DNA from: Puniceicoccaceae bacterium
Lineage (GTDB): Bacteria; Verrucomicrobiota; Verrucomicrobiia; Opitutales; JAFGAQ01
Assembly (NCBI GenBank): GCA_028285755.1
Contig: JANQOQ010000008.1
Span: 1,209,399 to 1,273,398, forward strand
Reading direction: 5' to 3'
DNA length: 64,000 nt
In this document: in pieces, positions 1 to 7,717 of the stretch
Layout of the letters: each line of letters opens with the position of its first letter
Numbering within the stretch: the stretch's first letter is position 1
Notes under the pieces: model-generated
The model's input: only the letters and a program-made list of their open reading frames with translations
Told to the model about the DNA's origin: nothing
Database searches by the model: none
Made by a program: the position numbers and the translations under genes

Positions 1-2
1 TC

Positions 3-380
3 CTGGCTCATGGTTACAGTGGGGATGTTGCCCAAATCGTGGATGAAAACCCGGAAGCGGCCATTGAGTTTATGCTGCCGAAAGAAGGCTTTGTGGTCTG
101 GTGTGATGACATGGTGATCCCCGTGGATGCGCCCAATGTGGAGCTTGCACATACCTTCATCAATTTCATGCTGGAGCCCGAAGTGGCTGCGCGGAACATG
201 GAATACAACTACTATAAGGCTCCCAATGTGCCCGCTTATGAGCTTGTGCTGGATTTACTTGAAGATCCGATGGTATTTGTGCCTGATGAGCTGGCCACGA
301 AGGGTGAGATCATTCGACCACTCGGCGAAGTCAATGCGATCTACAATAAGTATTGGGATCAGATCAAAGCGGCTCAGTAA
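3..380 (+). CDS. Spermidine/putrescine-type ABC transporter substrate-binding protein, C-terminal part (5' end outside window)
   Basis: The reading frame is open from the left edge, so only the last 125 residues are visible. They match the C-terminal lobe of PotD-like periplasmic polyamine-binding proteins: the block LAHGYSGD, the stretch around GFVVWCDDMVIP, and the closing NAIYNKYWDQIK helix are typical. Such proteins capture spermidine or putrescine in the periplasm and deliver it to PotABC in the inner membrane. The partner permease and ATPase genes would be upstream, beyond the window. The frame ends just before a strong hairpin that also lies over the end of the converging gene. Family assignment is firm; substrate (polyamine or another cation) is inference. 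Confidence 0.85.
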   Translation: MAHGYSGDVAQIVDENPEAAIEFMLPKEGFVVWCDDMVIPVDAPNVELAHTFINFMLEPEVAARNMEYNYYKAPNVPAYELVLDLLEDPMVFVPDELATKGEIIRPLGEVNAIYNKYWDQIKAAQ

Positions 381-402
381 CAAGCTCTAACAGCATCAAT
401 TT

Positions 403-430
403 AAAGGCCACGTTACTCCGTGGCCTTTTT
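403..430. terminator. Bidirectional rho-independent terminator
   Basis: The stem AAAGGCCACG pairs with CGTGGCCTTT across a short loop, with a T-run on the plus strand and an A-run on the other side. It serves the polyamine-binding gene on the plus strand and sits over the last codons of the converging membrane-protein gene. Confidence 0.85.
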
Positions 431-1447
431 TGTTGTCAGACTCAAATTCCAGATACGCTCGGCTTTCGATGCGATGATATACAGGCTGGCAGCAAGGATA
501 GCAAAGAACAGTGCCTTATGCGTGCCCTCCCAAAAGTATTCAAAGAAGCGCGTATAGAGATTGATGAACAGGAAGGTGAGGCCAAAGCCACGTAGGGTGC
601 CGTCATCCACACGCAGACTGAAATAGATCGCCAAAACGCTGACCACTGCAAAACAAATGGACCAATAGAGCTGATCTATGTGGCTGACATCATTCCAACC
701 GGTTTCATTCCCCCAGATGGATAGAATCCAAAGCGAGATAAACATCCAGAGCAGGCCAATGACTTTGGTGGGCCCGTAGAAATCGCCCCGTGATATATTC
801 TTTTTAAAGGCATATGCCGCAAGAAAGGTGATCGCTCCCAGCAAAACAAATCGAAGCGGGTAATTCATACCCAGGAAGTAGCCACCTCCCCAATAGCCGG
901 TGCTTGCACCAAACCATCCCCCGACATTCAGTAGGGCAAAGATCCAGATGAGCTTGGACTTTACGAGGTATGCGATTTCCAGGCTGATGATGCTAGGGAG
1001 CAGGAACCAGTAATGGTCGCGCACATAGTGCAATTCATAGTGATTGGCGATTAAACCGATCGAAGTGGTGAAGAGGATCACCCCAAAGAAGTGAATGGTT
1101 TCTGTAGAAAATACGCGTAGCGGGAACTTCTTTGCGTATTGCCAGCCTGAGTAGAAGAACCCAAGGGAAAGCAGCCCTACAAAGCCGCTCAGAATTAACT
1201 GGTTATCGGAAAAAAGCCCGATAATGGCCTTCATGATTCTGGCATCCTCAATCAGTGTAATAAATGAGATAAGGGTGCATATGATCGCGATTACGAAGCT
1301 GAAACGTGCGAGCCGCTTCCAGTCAAAGGAAAGGGGTTCGACATGCCCAACCATATGGTCCTTCTGCTCCTTCGATATGACGGACTCCTGTTCTAATTGT
1401 TCCAGGGTCTCGGTGAAAATTTGGTATTTTGATTTTTTTAGTTTCAT
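413..1447 (-). CDS. DUF2157-like polytopic membrane protein
   Basis: About 344 residues. A soluble N-terminus of roughly 50 residues containing a short helical hairpin (around LEQESVISKEQ) is followed by about ten hydrophobic segments, the layout of DUF2157 membrane proteins, whose function is unknown. I chose the ATG at 1447; a TTG three codons upstream is in frame, but the GGAGG it overlaps is more likely the ribosome binding site. It is an inner-membrane protein. It converges on the polyamine-binding gene and shares that gene's terminator. The DUF2157 call rests on N-terminal style and topology, not on a search. Confidence 0.6.
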   Translation of the reverse strand: MKLKKSKYQIFTETLEQLEQESVISKEQKDHMVGHVEPLSFDWKRLARFSFVIAIICTLISFITLIEDARIMKAIIGLFSDNQLILSGFVGLLSLGFFYSGWQYAKKFPLRVFSTETIHFFGVILFTTSIGLIANHYELHYVRDHYWFLLPSIISLEIAYLVKSKLIWIFALLNVGGWFGASTGYWGGGYFLGMNYPLRFVLLGAITFLAAYAFKKNISRGDFYGPTKVIGLLWMFISLWILSIWGNETGWNDVSHIDQLYWSICFAVVSVLAIYFSLRVDDGTLRGFGLTFLFINLYTRFFEYFWEGTHKALFFAILAASLYIIASKAERIWNLSLTTKKATE

Positions 1448-1466
1448 GGCCTCCAAAAGTTGCTAC

Positions 1467-1489
1467 CCCGATCCTCCAGGAGAATCGGG
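1467..1489. terminator. Intergenic hairpin between two minus-strand genes
   Basis: CCCGATCCTCC at 1467-1477 pairs with GGAGAATCGGG at 1479-1489, with one wobble pair. It lies between the stop of the DUF2145-like gene and the start of the DUF2157-like gene. There is no long T-run, so it could be a weak terminator, an attenuator or an mRNA-stabilising hairpin. Confidence 0.45.
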
Positions 1490-1505
1490 ATAGAGTTATC
1501 ACACT

Positions 1506-2294
1506 TTACATCGTTATCTCAATGAAATCTTCGACTATTCCCTGTTCACGCATGTAGTCGCGCACACTCCCGAAGGTAGCGGTGTAGATATTGTTGCTTG
1601 CCTGATCATCAAGGGTTGCTCCTTCCATGAAACCGATACCTATTTCCTGAAAGAGGCTGAGCTTCATAATGTGAGCGTCGTATGTATCCTGGATGGTATT
1701 GTTGACTTCTTGGGCATTGGTGGTCTGTAGTTTTGCGGCTACTACGACCTCAAGGGTGTGGGATACACAGTTGTCAAAATCGTCATTATAGGGATTTGCG
1801 ATCAGATTGTAATTTTCATTGTGCAGTTCCGAATAAAACGGGGAGCGCAGCACCTTGAGCATCTCACGCTGGATTTTCTCATTCGGAATGATGATTCCGA
1901 TTTTGGGCTCAGCTATGCCTGCACACATGTCATATACGAAATCCTGAACCAGGTGGCTGCGGTTCTTACGACCTCCAGCACCCTGATAGAGATTATACAC
2001 TGTGTAGACATAGCTGATCTTGCCTTCCGGTGAACGAACAGCTTCGAAGACAGCGATTCCACAGTGAGTATATTCTACTCCTTTGGGGAGATCTTCTTGA
2101 TAGCGACCTGCGCGCGCCATTATGGCGACGTTCACCTGGCGCTCATCGAGGGCTTGCTCCACTTTTGTGGCAAACTCTGCAATTGCGAGTTCACCGTATT
2201 TTTCAATACCAACCACGCTACTCGCGCTACTACCTGCAAACAGAAACCCAGGCAGTGAAAGGATCGCAAGGATCGTTAAGAGTTTATTTTTCAT
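1506..2294 (-). CDS. Exported DUF2145-like protein
   Basis: 262 residues from an ATG at 2294. The frame is open 32 codons further upstream, but that extension runs through an intergenic palindrome and hides the signal peptide that begins MKNKLLTILAILSLPG. The mature part has the landmarks of the DUF2145 family: VEYTHCGIAVF, a YTVYNLY strand, a segment with D-F-V-Y-D, a proline-rich I-I-I-P-N strand and the ending around NCVSHTLEVV. The conserved His, Cys and Asn suggest a papain/NlpC-like fold, but that is inference. It is probably co-transcribed with the small exported protein upstream, with a hairpin between them. Confidence 0.6.
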   Translation of the reverse strand: MKNKLLTILAILSLPGFLFAGSSASSVVGIEKYGELAIAEFATKVEQALDERQVNVAIMARAGRYQEDLPKGVEYTHCGIAVFEAVRSPEGKISYVYTVYNLYQGAGGRKNRSHLVQDFVYDMCAGIAEPKIGIIIPNEKIQREMLKVLRSPFYSELHNENYNLIANPYNDDFDNCVSHTLEVVVAAKLQTTNAQEVNNTIQDTYDAHIMKLSLFQEIGIGFMEGATLDDQASNNIYTATFGSVRDYMREQGIVEDFIEITM

Positions 2295-2322
2295 AATGGA
2301 ATATGGTTTAGATTTAGAGAGA

Positions 2323-2389
2323 TGCCGGGGCCTGCCTGGAGGCCGGTTATTCCATGATGAGGTCTCTGTTGAGAGATCAGGCCCCGGCA
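2323..2389. repeat. Intercistronic 12-bp perfect inverted repeat flanked by GAGAGAT direct repeats
   Basis: TGCCGGGGCCTG at 2323-2334 is the exact reverse complement of CAGGCCCCGGCA at 2378-2389. Each arm is preceded by GAGAGAT in the same orientation. In the minus-strand transcript this forms a strong GC-rich hairpin between the two small exported-protein genes. It could tune processing or translation of the downstream gene. Confidence 0.6.
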
Positions 2390-2400
2390 AAAGGGTTAAG

Positions 2401-2775
2401 TTACGAATTCGTCTGGATACGTTGTTGCACGCGATTCAGGTTAAAACGGGCATCATAAGCCGGACGGCTATTGCCGTTGGTGCTCGCAGCGTCCCAGATC
2501 TCCTGACCGGTTTCTCTGACCTTTTCTGCAGATTCCTCGACTATAGCCCCTACCAGATAGAGTGGCACAGCGACGGTCTTTGCTCCGATCGTAACGACAG
2601 ACTCGATAGTTTCGACCCCTGCCATTACCACTTCGCCGACCGCTTTACCGGAATGCTCAAGCGCTTTGGCTGAGTGCTGGAATGAGTCGAATGCCAATGC
2701 AGTATTGGCGGCAAGCGCACAAGCGATAACCGGCGCCAGGATTTTTATGTAACGAGATTTTTGATTAGTTTTCAT
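2401..2775 (-). CDS. Small exported hypothetical protein
   Basis: 124 residues. A clear signal peptide (positively charged N-terminus, hydrophobic core ILAPVIACALAANTALA, cleavage after ALA) is followed by an amphipathic helical region rich in Ala, Val, Glu and Lys (HSAKALEHSGKAVGEVV) and a polar tail. I do not recognise a family. It is the first gene of a minus-strand pair with the DUF2145-like gene and is transcribed divergently from the sigma-54-type activator. Its start codon lies inside one arm of a 14-bp inverted repeat. A role with the DUF2145-like partner in the periplasm is inferred from position only. Confidence 0.65.
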   Translation of the reverse strand: MKTNQKSRYIKILAPVIACALAANTALAFDSFQHSAKALEHSGKAVGEVVMAGVETIESVVTIGAKTVAVPLYLVGAIVEESAEKVRETGQEIWDAASTNGNSRPAYDARFNLNRVQQRIQTNS

Positions 2776-2829
2776 AAGATTGATTTAATTACCCATTATT
2801 AATCATCTCGTATGCCAATCTTATGAAAA
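2769..2829. promoter_or_regulatory. Divergent control region with 14-bp perfect inverted repeat and partial -24/-12 element
   Basis: TTTTCATAAGATTG (2769-2782) and CAATCTTATGAAAA (2816-2829) are exact reverse complements 33 bp apart; the left arm contains the start codon of the small exported-protein gene. Between them, on the minus strand, TTGGCA (2813-2818) followed at the right distance by ATGATT (2801-2806) resembles a sigma-54 promoter. It lacks the key GC of the -12 box. The region is very AT-rich towards the activator gene. Confidence 0.4.
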
Positions 2830-2933
2830 TTTTTTAAGTTATTGATTATTAAATATATAGGGATTTTTTAAGTTAAACAAAAAATTTAGAATTGATATAT
2901 GTATTCATAAATTGTATGTTAGATGTGTAATTT

Positions 2934-4463
2934 ATGAATATTGATAGGCGTATTCAATTGATTGCTCAGATCCCCTATACGAATCCATTCACAAGGGAAC
3001 GGGTGGAGCTGGAAAAAGGCATACTTGGGAAAGAGTATCAGGACCCGTCTGCAAACCCGGGCGCAAGGCGTTCGGATTTACAGTCGAATACCAATCTCGC
3101 AAATATCATTAAAATCGCATACGCTTGGGCAGAAAAGGCGCGAGTGGCTCTCTACAAGGGTGAAATACAGACCCAGGAAGCCTTCACAATCTACGAGGAC
3201 ATCACTTTCCTGATAACGTATTATGAGTTGGCGGCAAAAATGGATGAGCATATCGCCAAATCACACCGACGACCTGCCCAGCCTACCCGGATAACCTTTT
3301 ATAGAGAGTTTCAGGAACGTTCCACTTACTATCTGGAGGGTACGGCTTCGGCAGGTTTTCAAAGAAGCCAAAGTGAATCCCGATTATTCTCTATCTATTA
3401 TCAGATCCGGCGTGCTTATTATCACATATTTGAAAATTTTGTGGGTAATTCAAAAGTGGTTACGGAGCTGAGGGCAGATGTGTGGAGATCCATTTTCACG
3501 CATAACATTCGACGATATGCACGCTCATTGGCCGGTAAATTGAATGACTCGGTCACCCTGATTACCGGACCTTCGGGCACAGGTAAGGAGCTTGTGGCGC
3601 GTGCGATTGGACTCTCCCAGTATATCCCCTTTGATGAAGATAGCCTGGAGTTTGAGGAAAATTTCATGGCTGACTATTTTCCCATCAATCTGGCTGCGCT
3701 TTCGCCCACCTTGATTGAGTCAGAACTCTTCGGGCATCGCAAAGGCTCATTTACAGGTGCCCAGGGGGAACATAAGGGGTATTTCGAAAGCTGCGGAGAT
3801 TATGGCACTGTATTTCTGGATGAGATTGGCGAAATTGATGAGCTGACACAGGTTAAGCTATTGCGTTTGTTGCAGACACGCCGTTTTCAGCGTCTGGGGG
3901 ATACCCGGGAGTTAAGTTTCAATGGGAAGCTCATTGCGGCGACCAACCGCAATCTGGAAGAGGCGATCGAAGCGGGAGCTTTTCGTGAGGATTTTTACTT
4001 TCGATTGTGTTCGGATCAGATACGCACACCCTCGTTGCAGGAGATGCTAGCTGACAGTACGGGGGAGCGAGACTACCTGATGGGTCGCATCGCCGAAAAG
4101 CTGGTGGGAGCTGAAGAGGCAGAGAGTTTGGCTCGTGAGGTTACCGATTGGGCTAAAAGGCATCTGCCATTGCATTACCGCTGGCCGGGCAACTTTCGCG
4201 AGCTGGAGCAATGTGTGCGCAATGTGCTAATCCGCGGTCATTATGGGTTCGTTAAGAATCCCATGCTGAAATCCTCCTCTGCATCGGGTAGTCTGGATGA
4301 GCTGATGCAGGCGCAATACAGTGCGGAGCAATTGCTGGATCAGTATGCGTCTGCCATTTATGAGCGGCACCAGAGCATTCAGGTCGTCTCGGATATTTTG
4401 AAGGTCGACCGGAGGACGGCGCGCAAGCACATCCTGCAGCTACGCCAGAATGTGCAAAAATGA
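2934..4463 (+). CDS. Sigma-54-interacting AAA+ transcriptional activator
   Basis: 509 residues. The central AAA+ domain (about 195-430) has Walker A GPSGTGKE near residue 212, the sigma-54 contact loop as GSFTGA near 270 (canonical GAFTGA), Walker B VFLDEIGE near 293, and RWPGNFRELEQ of the C-terminal subdomain. The last 45 residues form a Fis-like helix-turn-helix (ILKVDRRTARKHIL). It should remodel RpoN holoenzyme at -24/-12 promoters. The first 195 residues are not a recognisable receiver, GAF or PAS domain; they are helical and aromatic-rich and may be a novel sensor. It is divergent from two exported-protein genes that it may control. The ATG at 2934 has only a weak Shine-Dalgarno. Confidence 0.85.
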   Translation: MNIDRRIQLIAQIPYTNPFTRERVELEKGILGKEYQDPSANPGARRSDLQSNTNLANIIKIAYAWAEKARVALYKGEIQTQEAFTIYEDITFLITYYELAAKMDEHIAKSHRRPAQPTRITFYREFQERSTYYLEGTASAGFQRSQSESRLFSIYYQIRRAYYHIFENFVGNSKVVTELRADVWRSIFTHNIRRYARSLAGKLNDSVTLITGPSGTGKELVARAIGLSQYIPFDEDSLEFEENFMADYFPINLAALSPTLIESELFGHRKGSFTGAQGEHKGYFESCGDYGTVFLDEIGEIDELTQVKLLRLLQTRRFQRLGDTRELSFNGKLIAATNRNLEEAIEAGAFREDFYFRLCSDQIRTPSLQEMLADSTGERDYLMGRIAEKLVGAEEAESLAREVTDWAKRHLPLHYRWPGNFRELEQCVRNVLIRGHYGFVKNPMLKSSSASGSLDELMQAQYSAEQLLDQYASAIYERHQSIQVVSDILKVDRRTARKHILQLRQNVQK

Positions 4464-4508
4464 GTGGAAAGTGTTGAAAAGTAGTGTGGGTTAAGTTGAA
4501 TTGGCATT

Positions 4509-5618
4509 ATGTCTGATTTTACCGTTACCCGCCGCAACTTCATAAAAACCGCCAGTGCCAGTGCGTTTGCAGGCACCCTGGGATTCAGCATTACCGGGCT
4601 GACTGCCAAATCTGCCGACAAAAAACTGGGGATTGCCCTCGTGGGACTGGGCAACTACAGCACCCGGGTTTTAGCACCAGCACTACAACAGACCGAGCAC
4701 ATCAAGCTTACCGGGATTGTCACGGGCACACCTGCGAAAATACCCGAGTGGCAGGAGCAATACGGCATCAAAGATAAAAACATCTATAACTATGAGACGA
4801 TGCATGAGGCTGCGGATAATCCGGATATTGATGTGTTCTACATAGTGCTGCCGAATAATATGCACAAACCTTACTCCATTATTGCTGCGGAGGCAGGCAA
4901 ACACGTATTTTGTGAAAAGCCCATGGCATTGGATGAGGCAGAGTGTCACGATATCATTGCTGCCTGTGAAAAGAATAATGTGCGGCTCTCTATTGGTTAC
5001 CGGATGCAGCATGAGCCCATCACACAGCAGATTATAGCCTTTGGCCGTGAAAAGACCTACGGCGATATTCTCCATGTACGTGCGGCCGATGGATTTTTCC
5101 TCGGAAATACCAACCATTGGAAGGCTCACTCGGAACTCGGTGGTGGCGCGATGATGGACATGGGTGTGTATGCGGTCAATGCGTCCCGTTACGTAACCGG
5201 TGAAGAGCCCATTGCAGTGACTGCAAAAATTGATCATGCGCGGCCGGACGAATTTACAGCGGACGAAATCATGTTCTTTGATCTTGAGTTCCCCAGCGGT
5301 ATAGTTTCGAACTGCATGACCAGCCTCGCACATCGTGTGAATGAACTGCATGTGACGGCCCGGAACGGCTGGTATGAGATGAAACCCTTTATGAGCTACG
5401 GGGGTATCCGAGGAGAGACCAGTGACCGTAAGGTTCTTGAGGAGTCGGTACCCAATCAGCAGGCACATCAAATGGAAATGGACGCCCTGAGTATTTTAAA
5501 TGAAAAACCCATGCAAGTGCCGGGTGAAGAGGGTATGCTGGACATGCGTGTTGTGGATGCGGCTTTCAAATCAGCCAAGACTGGAAAGCGGGTCGAAATT
5601 AAGAAAAATAAAGTATAG
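4509..5618 (+). CDS. Tat-exported Gfo/Idh/MocA family oxidoreductase
   Basis: 369 residues. The N-terminus TRRNFIKTASAS is a twin-arginine signal, so the enzyme should be folded with its NAD(P) cofactor and exported. The Rossmann fold starts at about residue 40 (IALVGLGNYS), and the family signature CEKPMAL supplies the catalytic-site lysine. It resembles glucose-fructose oxidoreductase-type members that keep tightly bound NADP in the periplasm. The substrate is probably a sugar or sugar derivative, not identifiable from sequence. It lies 45 bp after the activator gene with no obvious terminator, so co-transcription is possible. Confidence 0.85.
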   Translation: MSDFTVTRRNFIKTASASAFAGTLGFSITGLTAKSADKKLGIALVGLGNYSTRVLAPALQQTEHIKLTGIVTGTPAKIPEWQEQYGIKDKNIYNYETMHEAADNPDIDVFYIVLPNNMHKPYSIIAAEAGKHVFCEKPMALDEAECHDIIAACEKNNVRLSIGYRMQHEPITQQIIAFGREKTYGDILHVRAADGFFLGNTNHWKAHSELGGGAMMDMGVYAVNASRYVTGEEPIAVTAKIDHARPDEFTADEIMFFDLEFPSGIVSNCMTSLAHRVNELHVTARNGWYEMKPFMSYGGIRGETSDRKVLEESVPNQQAHQMEMDALSILNEKPMQVPGEEGMLDMRVVDAAFKSAKTGKRVEIKKNKV

Positions 5619-5655
5619 GCAATCATTTCGCTGCTCGTTTCGTATAAACAAATAG

Positions 5656-6003
5656 ATGGTCAAGGTTTTACAGGTAATTCTATTGAGCGTTTTACTGCCG
5701 CTTAGCGTTTACACGGCTATTGATAGCAACCAATGTGATACCGAATCCAGTAGCTATTGTTCTATCGATGCGTTCACAAATATAGAGGATACAGGCTTCA
5801 AAGATGAAAGGTCACCAGAGGCATTTGGGTTATTAGCGAGTGAAAGACATCCCGTAAAAGGAAACAAACAGGCAATTACTAGAACGCGCAATGTAAGACA
5901 CCTATCTGGAAACTTTCAAAAGAATCAATTTTTCGTTGTTGAATTACTCGACTATTCCCGAATTGCGAAGGAGGTTACGAAACCCCCGGTCAAGTCCCAC
6001 TGA
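5656..6003 (+). CDS. Small possibly exported hypothetical protein
   Basis: 115 residues beginning with a plausible signal peptide (MVKVLQVILLSVLLPLSVYTA) followed by a short polar region with two Cys residues and no recognisable domain. It follows the oxidoreductase by 37 bp. Composition differs from the surrounding genes (more Asn, Thr and Arg), and no Shine-Dalgarno is evident. It may be a lineage-specific gene or a fortuitous frame. Confidence 0.35.
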   Translation: MVKVLQVILLSVLLPLSVYTAIDSNQCDTESSSYCSIDAFTNIEDTGFKDERSPEAFGLLASERHPVKGNKQAITRTRNVRHLSGNFQKNQFFVVELLDYSRIAKEVTKPPVKSH

Positions 6004-6286
6004 TTCAATTACTGCTGGGTTTCGTCGATTTCAATTTTCTCGCAGATAGCTCCTCGCTCTTTCTAGGGGAAAGGTATCAAGTTTACGATTATTGAAGGGT
6101 AATGGGGGTTCCGTATGGAACTTGGTGATTTTGTGGTTACACTGTTAAAAAACAAAGGGACCCGATGATTATCGAGCTCCTTAATTAAAAACATTTCATG
6201 GTGTGTCTCTATTTACGGCTTGTGGCTTAAGTAAATAAATGAAAGATTTTTGTAACTTATTTTGAATTCAATCGTTTAACCTTTTG

Positions 6287-7699
6287 ATGTACTTGCGGCT
6301 GTTATCCCTTTTGACCCTCGTGTTTGTTTTTGCAGGTTGCCAAACCCTGCCTCCCGAGAGGGTAGAAGAATACCCTGTTGAAGCACCCCCCACCTGGGCT
6401 TCCGCCGATGAGCGCTTTACTCAGATTGACTATAATCGGGGTTGGCTTGAAGACATCAATGATCCCATGCTGGCGAGCCTGGTGGATGAGGCCATTGCCA
6501 ATAATTACAGCCTGCAGGCTGCGGCGGCACGCTTGGAACGTTCTTATGCAATCGCTGAAATCTCGGGGGCAAACCGATGGCCGAGTGTAAGCGCGGGATT
6601 TCGGGCAGCGCGGAATCAAAGAAATAATGCTCAGGGCCTACGGGTTGTCAGCAATCTGAATAATACCTTCACCCCTACCATTGATGTTTCCTGGGAACTT
6701 GACCTTTGGGGCCGCGTGAAGAATGGGCACCAGGCTGCGATTGCGGATTGGCAGGCGGCACAGGAAGTTTACCGCGCGGCGCGACTATCTTTGGCAACGC
6801 GCGTTGCGCGAAGCTGGGTGAATGTGATCGAGGCGAAGCTCCAGCTTGAGCTTACCGAGAAGACGTTGGAGAGTTTTGAAAATAACCAACGCATCATTGA
6901 GGACCAGTTTAAGAAGGGTCTTGCCCGAGCACTTGAATTTCAGCTCATTAAATCCAATGTGGCCAGCACACGCGCTAATTATGAGCGACGCAAACGCCTG
7001 TATGACGCTGCTGTTCGCTCATTCCAGATAATCCTGGGGCGCTATCCGGATGCGGAATTGCAGGTAGCATCGAGTTTACCCGGCATCGTCGCTGAAGTAC
7101 CCGTAGGGTTGCCTTCTGAACTATTGGAGCGAAGGGCAGATATCATTGAGAGTGAAAGACGTCTTGCGGCTACTTCAGTTCGCATCGATGAATCCAAGAA
7201 ATCGCTTCTCCCGGCGATCAGACTTACGGGAAGTACCGGCACAGCTTCCTCTCAATTTGAGGAAATTATCAACAGTGACTTTAAAATCTGGAATATTGCC
7301 GCGAATATCACTCAGCCCATTTTTCAGGGCAAAAGGCTATCCGCAGGGGTGAAAAGAGCAGAAGCGAATTACAATGAAGCCATCGCGAACTTTGGAAACA
7401 CCTTGCTGATGGCGTTTAGCGAGGTAGAATCTGCCCTGGCGGCGGAGAAGTTTTATGAGGTGGAAAACCAGGCGCAAACCATCTCAGCTCAGGAATCTGC
7501 TGAGGCTGCCGAGATGGCTTGGGAAGAGTATTTTAAAGGCTTAACTGAGATTAGCACCGCACTGGAATCCCAAAGGCGCGCATTTAATGCGGAGAGTTCA
7601 AAACTCCAAACGAACGCCCAACGCATTCAGACGCGCCTGGATCTCTACCTGGCCCTGGGCGGAGACTTTAAAACAGTAACGGAGAACGACAGTATTTAA
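6287..7699 (+). CDS. RND efflux outer-membrane lipoprotein (TolC/OprM/NodT family), cassette 1
   Basis: 470 residues from ATG 6287 (a TTG one codon upstream is also in frame). A lipoprotein signal ends in the lipobox FAGC near residue 19. Two repeats of the outer-membrane efflux protein domain follow, with family landmarks WELDLWGRV, long coiled helices rich in Ala and Glu, and SELLERRADI. It forms the outer-membrane channel of a tripartite pump. It leads a three-gene operon with a membrane fusion protein 18 bp downstream and the permease after that. Its paralogue heads the second cassette at 16.5 kb. Substrates cannot be predicted. Confidence 0.9.
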   Translation: MYLRLLSLLTLVFVFAGCQTLPPERVEEYPVEAPPTWASADERFTQIDYNRGWLEDINDPMLASLVDEAIANNYSLQAAAARLERSYAIAEISGANRWPSVSAGFRAARNQRNNAQGLRVVSNLNNTFTPTIDVSWELDLWGRVKNGHQAAIADWQAAQEVYRAARLSLATRVARSWVNVIEAKLQLELTEKTLESFENNQRIIEDQFKKGLARALEFQLIKSNVASTRANYERRKRLYDAAVRSFQIILGRYPDAELQVASSLPGIVAEVPVGLPSELLERRADIIESERRLAATSVRIDESKKSLLPAIRLTGSTGTASSQFEEIINSDFKIWNIAANITQPIFQGKRLSAGVKRAEANYNEAIANFGNTLLMAFSEVESALAAEKFYEVENQAQTISAQESAEAAEMAWEEYFKGLTEISTALESQRRAFNAESSKLQTNAQRIQTRLDLYLALGGDFKTVTENDSI

Positions 7700-7717
7700 T
7701 CCCCACAGAATTTTGTT

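Noticed and set aside
4683-5471. Long minus-strand open frame (262 codons) opposite the Gfo/Idh/MocA gene
   Set aside because: It lies fully antisense to a well-conserved gene and has no recognised motifs.
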